From Halomonas heilongjiangensis (GTDB taxonomy: Bacteria > Pseudomonadota > Gammaproteobacteria > Pseudomonadales > Halomonadaceae), in the NCBI RefSeq assembly GCF_002879645.1, contig NZ_PNRE01000003.1, forward strand, positions 23,799 through 87,798: a DNA stretch of 64,000 bases, in the 5' to 3' direction. The notes under the pieces were generated by a model. That model worked only from the letters and a program-made list of their open reading frames with translations, did no database searches and was not told the DNA's origin. Within the stretch, counting starts at the first letter, position 1. Every line of letters starts with the position of its first letter. The translations under genes and the position numbers were made by a program. Below, piece by piece: positions 48,583 through 59,115 of this stretch.

Positions 48583-51500
48583 ATGAGCACGCTCTTCATC
48601 AGCCACAGCAGCACCGACAGCGAGGCGGCTCGCGAGATGGCCGACTGGCTGCAACGGCAAGGCCACCATTCGCTGTTCCTGGACTTCGATCCCGAGCATG
48701 GCATTCCCCCCGGGCGCGACTGGGAGGCCGAGCTCTACCGCCGGCTGCGCGCCTGCCAGGCGCTGATCGTGTTGTGCAGCGACTCCGCCATGGCCTCGTG
48801 CTGGTGCCTCGCCGAGTTGAGCCACGCCCGGGCCCTCGGCAAGCGGATCTTCCCGGTGCGCATCGCGCCCTGCCGGCTACGCCCCCAGCTCGCGGAACTG
48901 CAGCTGATCGACCTGGTCAAGGAGCCGCAGGCGGGCTACGAGCGGCTGCGTCAGGGGTTGATCGGGGTCTTCGACTGGGACCGCCGCCGCCCGCCCTATC
49001 CCGGGCTGATGGCCTTCGAGGAGGTGGACGCCGCCATCTTCTTCGGCCGCGAGGTCGAGAGCCAGCAGGCCCTGGACCGTCTTCAGCAGCTGAGACACTT
49101 CGGCGGCCCACGGCTGCTGCTGTTCCTGGGGGCCTCGGGCAGCGGCAAGTCGTCGCTGGTTCGCGCCGGCATCATGCCGCGGCTGCGGGTCCTCCCCGAC
49201 GCCTGGACGCTGATCGGTCCGGTGCGACCCCGCGACCGGCCCCTGGATGAGTTCAGGGCGCAGCTCCGTGCCGCGCTCGGCGACGACGCGGTGGCGGCGC
49301 TCGCGTCCGGTGCCGAATCGGAACCTGCGGCGCTGACGAGGATGCAGCGCGAGCTGCAGCGGCAGCCCGGCAAGGCGCACTCGACCCTGGTGCTGGTCAT
49401 CGACCAGCTCGAGGAGTTGCTGTCGGGCTCGGCCCAGGCCGAGCAGTTCATGCAGCTCCTGCGCCCCGTGTTGCAGGATACCGGCGCCCCCGTGCTCGTC
49501 ATCGCCACCCTGCGTTCCGATTTTCTCGGTGCCCTCCAGGAGCACCCCGCCTGGCGTGACGTCCCGCTGGTGCCGCTGACCGTGGAGCCGCTGTCGGTGG
49601 AGGGCTTCGCGGCGGTCATCGAGGGGCCGGCGGAGCTTGCAGGACTCGAGCTTGAACCCGGCCTGGTGCGCGCCATGGTGGCGGATACCGCGACCCAGGA
49701 TGCGCTGCCGCTGCTCGCCTTCACGCTGCGCGAACTGTGGGAGGCGGGAGGCGCCGATGGACGCCTCACCCTGGCCGAGTACCACGGCCTCGGCGGGCTG
49801 CACGGCTCGGTGGCCAGGTCGGCCGAGGCGGTACTCGATGCCGCCGTGCCCACCCCGGCGCAGTGGCAGGCGCTGCGCGCCGCCCTGTTTGACCTGGTGC
49901 GACTCGACGAGGAGGGGCGCTACACCCGCCAGGCGGTGCGTTGGGAAGCCTTGCCGGCGGTCAGCCATCCGTTGCTCGAGCGCTTCATCCAGGCGCACCT
50001 GCTGATCGCCGGCAGCCACCAGGGAGAGCGCACCCTGGAAGTGGCCCATGAGTCGCTGTTCCGGGTCTGGCGCCGACTCAATCGCTGGTTGGAGGACAAT
50101 CGCGAGGCGCTGCGGGTGCGCGACGGCCTGCGCCGCGCCGCCGTCGAGTGGGACGGCGGCGGGCGTCCCGCCGAGCTGCTGGTCCACCGTGGCAACCGCC
50201 TGGAGGCGGCGCAGGCGCTCACGTCGGCGGATACCTTCACGCTCGACGAGACGGAGCGGGGCTACCTGCAGGCGTGCCGCTGGCGGGAGCGGGTGAGACG
50301 CGGCTGGATCACCGCCACCTGGCTGTCGCTGGTGCTGGGCGTCATCGGGCTGTCCTGGCTCGCCTGGTCGCTGCACCGGCAGGAGCAGATCACCCGGCAG
50401 GGCCTGGCCGATCTGCACTGGGCCAGCGGAGTGAGCGCCCGCGACCGCGATGGCCGCCTGCTCGAGGCGAGTCACCACTTCATGCAGGCCGCGGAGCTGG
50501 CGCTCGACCCGTCACGTGCCGCGAGTGCCCACTGGGCCGGCGTCCGGCTGGGCAGCGGGCCGGCCCTGGCGGGGACGGCGGACCTCGGCCCGTCCTTGTT
50601 GACCGCCGCCCTCGATGCCGCCGATGGCATGCTGCGGCTATGGGACGGCGCTGGCGGCAGCCAGGCCTGGGCGTGGGGCGACGATGCCGCGCCGCCGATC
50701 CTCGCCCCGGGAGGGCGCGGGTTGCAGAGCGTCTCAGCCGGGGGGCAGCCGTGGACGCACCGGATCGTCCTCCATGGTGACGGTCGGGCCACCGAGATTC
50801 GTGACCGCCGCAGCGGTGCCCTGCTGGTCACGCTCCCGGAGCCGGTGGAGGGCGTCTGGATCGGGGGCGACGACGAGACCACGGCGGTGAGCGTGCACCG
50901 TGGCGGTGACGCCCGGATATGGGACCTGACGAGCGGCGAGCCGCTGGGCGAGTGGCGTCATGCGGACGGGGTGGCGGGCGCGGCCATCTCGCCGGACGGT
51001 GCCTGGCTGCTGCTGTGGGCCCGCAACGGCGAGGCGGTGGTCTGGAGCGTCGCCGCCGCCGGGGTGGTGGCGCACCATGCCGGCGACATCATCGGTGGCG
51101 CCCTGGGCCGGCGGGCGCACGAGCTGGTGCTCTGGAGCCGCGAGGGTCGCCTGTGGCTGCCCGCGCTGCCGGATTTCGAGCCGCTTCCGGCGGAGGGCGG
51201 GCGCTGCAGCCCGAGGGCCATCGGGGCGCGGCTGCTCGACGACGCCCGCCGCCTGCTGGTCTGGAACCATGGCGCCTGCGGGGCCGCACGCCTGTGGGAT
51301 CTCGAGGCGCGGCGGCCCGTGGGTCCCGTGGTGCGCCACGCCGACGAGATCGTCCCGCCGCTGGTGCGGGGCGACCGCATCCTGACCTGGAGTCCGGGCC
51401 GTGGGCCGGCCCGACTCTGGCACGGGGCGACCGGTGAGCCGGTGGCCGACCTGGAGACCCCCGTGACGGGGGGCCGCCTGGTCCCCGGCGGTCTCCTGCT

Positions 51501-52830
51501 GACCTGGGGCGGCAACGAAGCCCGGCTCTGGTCGAGTCGTACCGGTGAGCCGCTGGGCCTGCCGCTGCGGCATGGGGCGGCGGTCAGGGAGGTGACGGCC
51601 AGCGAGGACGGACGGTACCTGCTCAGCCGGGGGAGCGACGGCAGCCTGAGGTGGTGGCAGGCGCCGCCCGCGGAGGCCATGGCGACACAGCGGTTCCCGG
51701 CCGAGGTGCTCGATGCCGCCCTGGTGGCAAACGAGCCGATGGTCCGGGTCGTCACCCTCGATGGGCATGTCCATGCCTGGTCGACGACCCGCGACGATGA
51801 ACCGGAGCGACGCCTGCTGGATCCCCAGGCCGTGCTCGCGGCCTTTGCCCCCGGCGGCGATCGCCTGCTGACCGCGGGCGCCCGGGGCGACGTGCGGCTC
51901 TGGAGCTGGGAGGAGGCCGCCTTCCGGGCCCTGGCATCGCCGGGGGATACCGCGGGCGAGGGCCCCGTGGCCGGCGTGGTATGGAGCCCCGACGCCGACC
52001 GCCTGCTGTTCTGGGGGGAGCGGGGGTGCACCGCCTGGCTGTGGCGCGTCGGCAGTGCTCGCGCGGTGCCGATCGCGCCGGATGCCGAGGTGGCGGAGTG
52101 TCGGCTGCGTGGCGCGGTCTTCGCCGACGACGGGAGCGGGCTCCTGGCGACCTGGGGAGAGGACCGGCGGCTGCGACTGTGGGACGTCGAAGCGCGCGAC
52201 CCGACACTGCGACAGACCCTCCTGGAGGGTGCGCTGGTCCGCGACGCCGAGGTCGACGGGCCTCGCTTGCTGGTCACGCGCGGCGACGGTGTCCTCGACC
52301 TCGTCGCCTGGCAGAACGCCGACGCCCCCCTCGCCCTGTACCACGATGCCGTCCAGGGGGCTCGGCTGCATGTCGACACCGGCCGGATCCTGAGCTGGGG
52401 AGGCGGTAGCGTGCGCACCTGGGAGGCGGAGACCGCCACGCTGCTCGCCTCCCTGGCTCACGAGGGCGAGGTCGTCGGCGCGATCTTCGTGTCGGACGGG
52501 GAGCGCGTGCTCAGCTGGCAGGCCGGGGGAAGCGTACATCTCTGGGATGCCGTCAGCGGTCACTCATTGACCCCGGTGCTGCGCGGCGCGGGGCGTGTCC
52601 TGTCGGCGGTCGATGGCGACTTCGAGGCGACGGCGAGCCGGCTACTGGTCGCCGCGGGCGACCGCGTCACCCTGTGGCAGCTGCCGCCGTTCGAGGCCTC
52701 GCCGGCCCGGCCGGTGCATCGACAGCAGGTGTTGACCGGCACGCGCCTGACCGCGGCGGGCGAAGTGGTGGTCCTGCCGGCGGAGGCCTGGCGGCAGCTC
52801 ATGACCGACCCGGCCGGGGTGGCGGAGTGA
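48583..52830 (+). CDS. TIR - STAND NTPase - transmembrane - WD40 protein
   Basis: 1415 aa, four parts. (1) Residues 1-130: TIR domain, starting MSTLFISHSSTDSEAAREMA, with SDSAMASCWCLAELSHA; E78 is the conserved NAD-cleaving Glu and W74-C75 are typical. (2) ~138-560: STAND-type NTPase (nSTAND1-like): PYPGLMAFEEVDAAIFFGRE, Walker A GASGSGKSS (183-191), Walker B LVLVIDQLEELL (D274), sensor ATLRSDFLGAL, LLAFTLRELW. (3) ~574-598: one hydrophobic helix (WITATWLSLVLGVIGLSWLAW). (4) ~630-1400: about a dozen WD40-like blades (AARLWDLEARRPVGP, LRLWDVEARD, VHLWDAVSG). Predicted immune receptor: ligand seen by WD40, STAND oligomerisation, TIR consumes NAD+. Alternative: signalling, not defence. Confidence 0.9.
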   Translation: MSTLFISHSSTDSEAAREMADWLQRQGHHSLFLDFDPEHGIPPGRDWEAELYRRLRACQALIVLCSDSAMASCWCLAELSHARALGKRIFPVRIAPCRLRPQLAELQLIDLVKEPQAGYERLRQGLIGVFDWDRRRPPYPGLMAFEEVDAAIFFGREVESQQALDRLQQLRHFGGPRLLLFLGASGSGKSSLVRAGIMPRLRVLPDAWTLIGPVRPRDRPLDEFRAQLRAALGDDAVAALASGAESEPAALTRMQRELQRQPGKAHSTLVLVIDQLEELLSGSAQAEQFMQLLRPVLQDTGAPVLVIATLRSDFLGALQEHPAWRDVPLVPLTVEPLSVEGFAAVIEGPAELAGLELEPGLVRAMVADTATQDALPLLAFTLRELWEAGGADGRLTLAEYHGLGGLHGSVARSAEAVLDAAVPTPAQWQALRAALFDLVRLDEEGRYTRQAVRWEALPAVSHPLLERFIQAHLLIAGSHQGERTLEVAHESLFRVWRRLNRWLEDNREALRVRDGLRRAAVEWDGGGRPAELLVHRGNRLEAAQALTSADTFTLDETERGYLQACRWRERVRRGWITATWLSLVLGVIGLSWLAWSLHRQEQITRQGLADLHWASGVSARDRDGRLLEASHHFMQAAELALDPSRAASAHWAGVRLGSGPALAGTADLGPSLLTAALDAADGMLRLWDGAGGSQAWAWGDDAAPPILAPGGRGLQSVSAGGQPWTHRIVLHGDGRATEIRDRRSGALLVTLPEPVEGVWIGGDDETTAVSVHRGGDARIWDLTSGEPLGEWRHADGVAGAAISPDGAWLLLWARNGEAVVWSVAAAGVVAHHAGDIIGGALGRRAHELVLWSREGRLWLPALPDFEPLPAEGGRCSPRAIGARLLDDARRLLVWNHGACGAARLWDLEARRPVGPVVRHADEIVPPLVRGDRILTWSPGRGPARLWHGATGEPVADLETPVTGGRLVPGGLLLTWGGNEARLWSSRTGEPLGLPLRHGAAVREVTASEDGRYLLSRGSDGSLRWWQAPPAEAMATQRFPAEVLDAALVANEPMVRVVTLDGHVHAWSTTRDDEPERRLLDPQAVLAAFAPGGDRLLTAGARGDVRLWSWEEAAFRALASPGDTAGEGPVAGVVWSPDADRLLFWGERGCTAWLWRVGSARAVPIAPDAEVAECRLRGAVFADDGSGLLATWGEDRRLRLWDVEARDPTLRQTLLEGALVRDAEVDGPRLLVTRGDGVLDLVAWQNADAPLALYHDAVQGARLHVDTGRILSWGGGSVRTWEAETATLLASLAHEGEVVGAIFVSDGERVLSWQAGGSVHLWDAVSGHSLTPVLRGAGRVLSAVDGDFEATASRLLVAAGDRVTLWQLPPFEASPARPVHRQQVLTGTRLTAAGEVVVLPAEAWRQLMTDPAGVAE

Positions 52831-52843
52831 CGCCGCGCAGGCC

Positions 52844-53851
52844 TCAGGGCGAGACACTGACGCGGGCAGCCGACCAGGCGGTGACCCAGCCTTCCGTCGG
52901 CGCCCAGGCACGTATCTTGAGGCGATGCGTCCCCGTGGAGAGGCGCTGCCCGGCGTCGCGCCCGTCCCACTGTCGCGGGGCGATGCTGCGCCCGGCGACC
53001 ACGCCGCCGGCGATCGGTGCCTCGTTGACGAAGAAGTGGCGCTCACCGTCATCGGCCGGTTCCACGCGCATGAACTCGGCCACGGCACTGGGAAAGTCGG
53101 AGTGAGAAAAGAAACGGTAGGAGGCCTGCTCGCGGGCCTGGGCACGGATCAGGCGCGGCAGGAACGATACCTCCTCGATGGCCACCGAGCCCACGGCGCG
53201 CGGGCCGCAGCCGAGCGCCTGGATCCGGAACGAGGGCTCCGGGCGTTCGCCGCTCATGTCGGTCGCGGTCACGGCAATGGCGGCGGGACGCTCGCTGTCG
53301 CCGAACTCCGGCGGCAAGGTGAACTGCAGGCGATGCGACCCCGTCTCTCCCGCGCCGAAGGGAAGCCGCAGGGTGTAGATATCCGGTAGTCCCCGGGCGC
53401 TGAGGCGTAGCGTGACCATGACCGGCCGCTCATGGGTGAAGTCCATCACGAACGGCCAGCCGCCGCGTACCATGCCGACGGCGGCGAAGGCGCTGGCGTT
53501 GTACGCGGGGGCGAACTCGGGGCCATGCTGCCGCAGCCGCGTCAGCATGTCGTCCTCGCCCGCGGACGCTTGCTGGCGGCCTGCCTGTTGGCGGTTCCGC
53601 AGCCAGCGCACCACCAACACGGTGGCTGCGGCGCCGGCCACGATGGCCGGTACCGTCCAGTCGCTACCGCCATTACCCGTCGGTTCCCTGGTGGTGCCGG
53701 TATCGTCCTGGCTGTCGTAATCGTCATAGTAGTCGACGTCGTCGTGGCTACTGGCGTGGGTCGACGCCAGGGGAGCGGCCGCCAGCACGCCGGCCAGCAG
53801 GCAGCCAAGAAACCGCTTCCATCGCCGATGCCCCGGGCCGACGTTGTTCAT
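52844..53851 (-). CDS. Exported, membrane-anchored protein of unknown family
   Basis: 335 aa. N-terminal signal (RWKRFLGCLLAGVLAAAPLA, ~11-33), an Asp/Tyr-rich linker (DDVDYYDDYDSQDD, 37-50), one membrane helix (WTVPAIVAGAAATVLVVRWL, 65-84), then a ~250-residue beta-rich domain with RPVMVTLRLSARGLPDIYTL, SHRLQFTLPPEFGD, AAIAVTATDMSGE, and HRLKIRAWAPTEGWVTAWS. The strand-rich pattern suggests Ig-like or jelly-roll folds. I do not recognise the family. It lies 10 bp downstream of the glycine-zipper lipoprotein gene in the same operon, and its stop is 13 bp from the stop of the TIR-STAND gene (convergent). Confidence 0.65.
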   Translation of the reverse strand: MNNVGPGHRRWKRFLGCLLAGVLAAAPLASTHASSHDDVDYYDDYDSQDDTGTTREPTGNGGSDWTVPAIVAGAAATVLVVRWLRNRQQAGRQQASAGEDDMLTRLRQHGPEFAPAYNASAFAAVGMVRGGWPFVMDFTHERPVMVTLRLSARGLPDIYTLRLPFGAGETGSHRLQFTLPPEFGDSERPAAIAVTATDMSGERPEPSFRIQALGCGPRAVGSVAIEEVSFLPRLIRAQAREQASYRFFSHSDFPSAVAEFMRVEPADDGERHFFVNEAPIAGGVVAGRSIAPRQWDGRDAGQRLSTGTHRLKIRAWAPTEGWVTAWSAARVSVSP

Positions 53852-53861
53852 GATGGCTCAC

Positions 53862-54338
53862 CTACACCGTGGTCCACGCCTGATCCTCGGGGCGTCGGCA
53901 GGCCGTGCCAGTGGTGCTGCGGGGCTCGCCGTCGACCAGGACCTCCATCTCGAAGTGGCGACACTGCTGGTCTCCTCGGGGGAAGGTCTCCTGGGGCGTC
54001 ACCGTGAATTCGTGACCGGTCTGGGGGTTGCGCCAACTCTCCGATGCGCCGTCGGGCGTGCGATCGAGCGCGGTGTTCATCGCCCGCTGATCCCCACGGG
54101 TCATCCGGATGCCGATCTCCCTGCCGAGCCAGGCGCCCAGCCCCGCACCGACCAGCATGGCGGCGGTCCGCCCGGAACCGCTCCCCACCTGTGAACCCAG
54201 CCCGGCACCGATGAGGGCACCCAAGCCTGTGCCGACTCCCTCGCCGGTACTGGTGGTCTGGCAACCGCCGAGCAGGAACAGCCCCAGCAGCAGCAGCACG
54301 GACAGCCGGCGTAGGATCCCCGATATCGAAGCCGCCAT
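53862..54338 (-). CDS. Glycine-zipper surface-antigen-type lipoprotein
   Basis: 158 aa. Signal with lipobox LFLLGGC, so it is a lipoprotein. The lipid Cys is followed by QTTSTGEGVGTGLGALIGAG, then LGSQVGSGSGRTAAMLVGAG, a glycine-zipper 2TM hairpin, and by a LGREIGIRMTRGDQRAM helix. The C-terminal domain (LDRTPDGASESWRNPQTGHE, FTVTPQETFPRGDQQCRHFE, TTGTACRRPEDQAW) with two Cys matches the RT0821/Lpp0805-type surface antigen family. Start 54338 follows GGGAGG. First gene of a two-gene operon with the 335-aa exported protein; divergent from the DUF4231 gene. Confidence 0.82.
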   Translation of the reverse strand: MAASISGILRRLSVLLLLGLFLLGGCQTTSTGEGVGTGLGALIGAGLGSQVGSGSGRTAAMLVGAGLGAWLGREIGIRMTRGDQRAMNTALDRTPDGASESWRNPQTGHEFTVTPQETFPRGDQQCRHFEMEVLVDGEPRSTTGTACRRPEDQAWTTV

Positions 54339-54523
54339 GGTCGGCCTCCCGTTGGGTGGTGGGCCCCGTCCGCGACGAACCGCCGCCGCCATCGTGGATG
54401 AGTCGGTGGAACCTGCTCGAGGCGCGCTTTCGAGCCTTCTCCTGCACAGTATTGCACCACATGCCTCCACGTGCGCCATGTCGCAGGCACCAGGCTGCTA
54501 TCCTTGGTCGAAGGGGCCTCTCG

Positions 54524-55108
54524 ATGGGCCGAACGAGGGCGTCGCCGCCTCTGCCGGCCCGGGGCCGATTGCCGCCGGAGGGGAGCGTGGACGACACCGA
54601 GCCCGAGGAGCACCGCGATTCACCGGCCGTCGACGGTCTCTTGCCGGACGACACCCTGTCACGGCGTGCCGAGTGGCGCCGGCTGGAGGACCAGCTCGCC
54701 TGGTATGGGCAGCGCAGCCGCTACTGCCGACGCTGGCACAAGCGCCTGCGCCTGGTGCAGGTGACATTCGCCGCCGCCATCCCGGTGCTCTCGCTGGCGA
54801 ACCCTCCGCTGGCCCGCTGGTTGACGGCTCTCCTGGGGGCATCGATCGCGGTGCTCGAGGCCACCGAGCAGATCAATCAGTTCGGCCCGCTGTGGATTCA
54901 GTACCGGGCCACCGCCGAACACCTGAAGCACGAGAAGTTCCTCCTGCTCGCGGCAGCCGGCCCCTATCGTGACCTGGACCGGGCGGAGGCATTGCGGTTG
55001 CTCGCCGAGCGGGTGGAGGAGCATGTCTCGAGCGAACATGCTCGCTGGGTGCGAACCTCCGAGCAGCGCCTGTCGCCCCGGGTGCGTGAAAAGGAAGGCA
55101 AGGCGTGA
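54524..55108 (+). CDS. DUF4231/SLATT-type two-helix membrane protein
   Basis: 194 aa. ATG 54524 has AAGGGG seven bases upstream; a GTG at 54587 is an alternative. After a disordered N-terminus, a basic amphipathic helix (RLEDQLAWYGQRSRYCRRWH, ~53-72), two membrane helices (~76-92 LVQVTFAAAIPVLSLA, ~97-115 ARWLTALLGASIAVLEAT), and a long C-terminal helix with WIQYRATAEHLKHEKFLLLA and AERVEEHVSSEHARW. This is the DUF4231 pattern, in the SLATT superfamily, whose members are predicted pore-forming effectors in bacterial conflict systems. It lies 1.7 kb from the TIR-STAND gene in the same direction, with the two-gene envelope operon between. Confidence 0.8.
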   Translation: MGRTRASPPLPARGRLPPEGSVDDTEPEEHRDSPAVDGLLPDDTLSRRAEWRRLEDQLAWYGQRSRYCRRWHKRLRLVQVTFAAAIPVLSLANPPLARWLTALLGASIAVLEATEQINQFGPLWIQYRATAEHLKHEKFLLLAAAGPYRDLDRAEALRLLAERVEEHVSSEHARWVRTSEQRLSPRVREKEGKA

Positions 55109-55116
55109 GCGCGTGT

Positions 55117-55566
55117 TCAGTCGGGGTCGAGCAGCCGCGGCCCCGTGCCCTCTTCGGCCAGTTCGTCCGCCGGGTTGCGCAGGGGGCAGTCGTCCATCGA
55201 CAGGCAGCCGCAGCCGATGCAGTGGTCGAGCTGGTCGCGCAACCGGGTCAGGCGGGTGATGCGCTCGTCGAGGGCCTGGCGCCAGCTGGCCGAGAGGCGC
55301 CGCCAGTCGGCCGCGGTGGGGGCGTGGGACGCGGGCAGGGTGTCGAAGGCGTCACGGATCTCGGCGAGTGAGATGCCGGTGCGCTGGGCGACCTTGATGA
55401 TGGCGACGCGACGCAACACATCGCGACTGAAGCGGCGCTGGTTGCCGGCGTTGCGACGGCTCCTGATCAGCCCCTTGGCTTCGTAGAAGTGAATGGCCGA
55501 GATCGCCAGGCCACTGCGCGTGGCGACCTCGCCGACGCTGAGTTCCCGGTGGAGGCGCGCGGTCAT
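55117..55566 (-). CDS. soxR: SoxR, redox-sensing MerR-family regulator
   Basis: 149 aa. MerR-type N-terminal winged helix ([20 protein letters not shown] followed by [18 protein letters not shown]), dimer helix ([20 protein letters not shown]), and the [2Fe-2S] motif [12 protein letters not shown] (four Cys spaced C-x2-C-x-C-x5-C). Oxidation of the cluster by redox-cycling drugs or superoxide switches on transcription. Start 55566. No soxS is seen; in non-enteric bacteria SoxR acts directly on exporters or redox enzymes, and an ABC exporter gene lies divergently at 55955. Convergent with the DUF4231 gene (8 bp). Confidence 0.94.
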   Translation of the reverse strand: MTARLHRELSVGEVATRSGLAISAIHFYEAKGLIRSRRNAGNQRRFSRDVLRRVAIIKVAQRTGISLAEIRDAFDTLPASHAPTAADWRRLSASWRQALDERITRLTRLRDQLDHCIGCGCLSMDDCPLRNPADELAEEGTGPRLLDPD

Positions 55567-55954
55567 GTGTGTCTCCCTCGTCTCGACGGTGCGTGAGGTT
55601 GTATCCCGTTGGTGCGGTAGGTGGCAAGTTTCGCCTGCCGGAGTCGTCATATAAAACCAACCGTTATATATATTGGCTGTTCACGCTGGTGTTTCGTCCC
55701 GACGATCAGGTTTCATGATCAATCGAACGAGGATTCTTCATTTCCCATGTCGACGCATGGCTTGTAACGTTACTCTTTCCGGTACTGTTTTTACTCGTTC
55801 CGAGTCGTTCGCATGCGCTTCGATACGTCGCTGCCGGCGAATTTTCTTGTCGGCACTTTCTTGACCTCTACTTAACTTCAGGTTTTACCCTGCAGGCCTG
55901 AACCGGGGCAAGCCCATGGCGCGTCCCGACGCTTCCTTGATGATCGGTGATGCC
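55567..55954. other. AT-rich intergenic region between soxR and the ABC exporter gene
   Basis: 388 bp, clearly lower in GC than the flanks, especially 55645-55870. It contains an imperfect AT-rich inverted stretch (CCAACCGTTATATATATTGG at 55659-55678). No clear CDS; a frame at 55673-55864 has no ribosome site and unusual composition. Likely holds promoters and a possible regulator site; no good match to the classical SoxR box was seen. Confidence 0.45.
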
Positions 55955-57847
<1,893 letters not shown>

Positions 57848-57895
57848 CCGTTGGCATGATTCCGTACCCATTCACCAAGGAAGGAGACTGAGGCA

Positions 57896-58063
57896 ATGCA
57901 CCAGATCCAGCGCGAAGTCATCAACCCCGCCGGGCTCCCGGATACTCTGCGCTACGGTTTCAGCCAGGCGGTGATCGTCAAGGGTGGCTATCGGGTCCAC
58001 CTCTCCGAGCCGGAGTGGCTGATCGAGATCGAGGCCGAGGCGGTATTGCCGGAGCTGGGATAA
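57896..58063 (+). pseudogene. RidA-like 55-codon remnant with internal deletion
   Basis: A frame with AAGGAGACTGAGGCA before ATG 57896 encodes MHQIQREVINPAGLPDTLRY, then GFSQAVIVKGGYRVHLS, the N-terminal strands of RidA/YjgF-type enamine/imine deaminases, and then jumps directly to EPEWLIEIEAEAVLPELG, the C-terminal strand of the family. About 70-80 central residues, including the catalytic Arg, are missing, but the frame is kept. It may still be translated. 48 bp after the ABC exporter gene. Confidence 0.7.
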
Positions 58064-58156
58064 CGGGACGGTGGCAATGCCTCGGAAGCTGATCGTTCCG
58101 CCATGTTGTCGACGCCAGCATGGCGAGAGGGCGCCGTTCATCGGCCCCCGGGGAGA

Positions 58157-58996
58157 CTAGTGGTTGTGACCTGAAAGCGTGTCCACTCCGGCTTGAGCAC
58201 CGCGCCTTTCGACCTTTCGCTCCTCGCTTGGTGAGCAGCCCATCCTGCACCGATAGGCCCGTGAAAAGCTCGACACCCCGGAAAAGCCCAGGTCGAAGGC
58301 GATTTCACTCACCGTGCGCTGCGTCTCGCGTAACCAGAAACGCGCCCAGCGTAAACGGCGGTTCATGACATATTGCTGCGGAGTGACGCCGAAATCGCGC
58401 AGGCAGCGCAGGTGAAGCTGGCTCTGGCTGAGATGGCAGGCATCGGCCAGCAGATGATTGTCGGGGGGAGACGTCAGGCGCTCGTCGATCAAGCTATCGA
58501 GAAGTGTCGCGGATAGGCGCCCTAGGCCTCGGGTATCCGTATGACCCAACACCAGTAGCTCACTTAGCTGGCTGACGAACAGGATGGCCAGTTGATGGTT
58601 GAGGAGGGCGGACTGCGCCGTGGACTTGTCAGCCTTCAGCTGGCGGGTGGCCAGCTCCACCATGGGGATCAAGGAGGGCGGCAGGCTGAGGGTCTTGGGC
58701 GTCGCGAACAGTGACTCGCGCAACTGCAGGGTGCAGCTCTGCTCCAGTGCCGTCAGGCAGGGGTCATCGGTGTCGAGATCGATGACCAGGATCTCGCAGC
58801 TATCGTCGCCTCCTCGGAAGAGATGGCGCTCGCTGGGCGGCAGGATCGCCGCCAGACCCAATTCGAGATGCTCTCCGCCGGGGCTGAACTCAATGTCCAG
58901 GACACCGCGCCAACCCAGCAGCAATTGGGGATAGGGATGACAATGCTCGATTGAGCGGCGTGCAATGCGGTTGCAGCGAGCCAGGGTCTGGGACAT
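58157..58996 (-). CDS. AraC-family transcriptional regulator
   Basis: 279 aa. N-terminal beta-rich ligand domain (HCHPYPQLLLGWRGVLDIEF, a cupin-like H-x-H-x-Y/F start) and two C-terminal helix-turn-helix units (LLADACHLSQSQLHLRCLRD and RTVSEIAFDLGFSGVSSFSR followed by AYRCRMGCSP). It lies between the RidA-like and ornithine-cyclodeaminase-like remnants and is divergent from putA. Since this PutA lacks its own DNA-binding domain, this regulator is the most likely controller of putA (an inference from position). Confidence 0.88.
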   Translation of the reverse strand: MSQTLARCNRIARRSIEHCHPYPQLLLGWRGVLDIEFSPGGEHLELGLAAILPPSERHLFRGGDDSCEILVIDLDTDDPCLTALEQSCTLQLRESLFATPKTLSLPPSLIPMVELATRQLKADKSTAQSALLNHQLAILFVSQLSELLVLGHTDTRGLGRLSATLLDSLIDERLTSPPDNHLLADACHLSQSQLHLRCLRDFGVTPQQYVMNRRLRWARFWLRETQRTVSEIAFDLGFSGVSSFSRAYRCRMGCSPSEERKVERRGAQAGVDTLSGHNH

Positions 58997-59115
58997 GGGC
59001 CTTCCTCGGGCAGCAAGAGTGCGGAGTCTCGAGCAACGGCTCAGGAGTCTGGGTCAAGAGTCCGATCGATGCTCTGCCTAGACTGGCATGTCAACAACGT
59101 TGAAACGAGGTTGAC

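Noticed and set aside
50734..52563. 609-codon minus-strand open frame opposite the WD40 region
   Set aside because: Antisense shadow; the plus strand shows regular WD repeats.
55659..55678. Possible classical SoxR box
   Set aside because: The AT-rich imperfect palindrome does not match the known CCTCAAGTT-type SoxR site well enough to call it.
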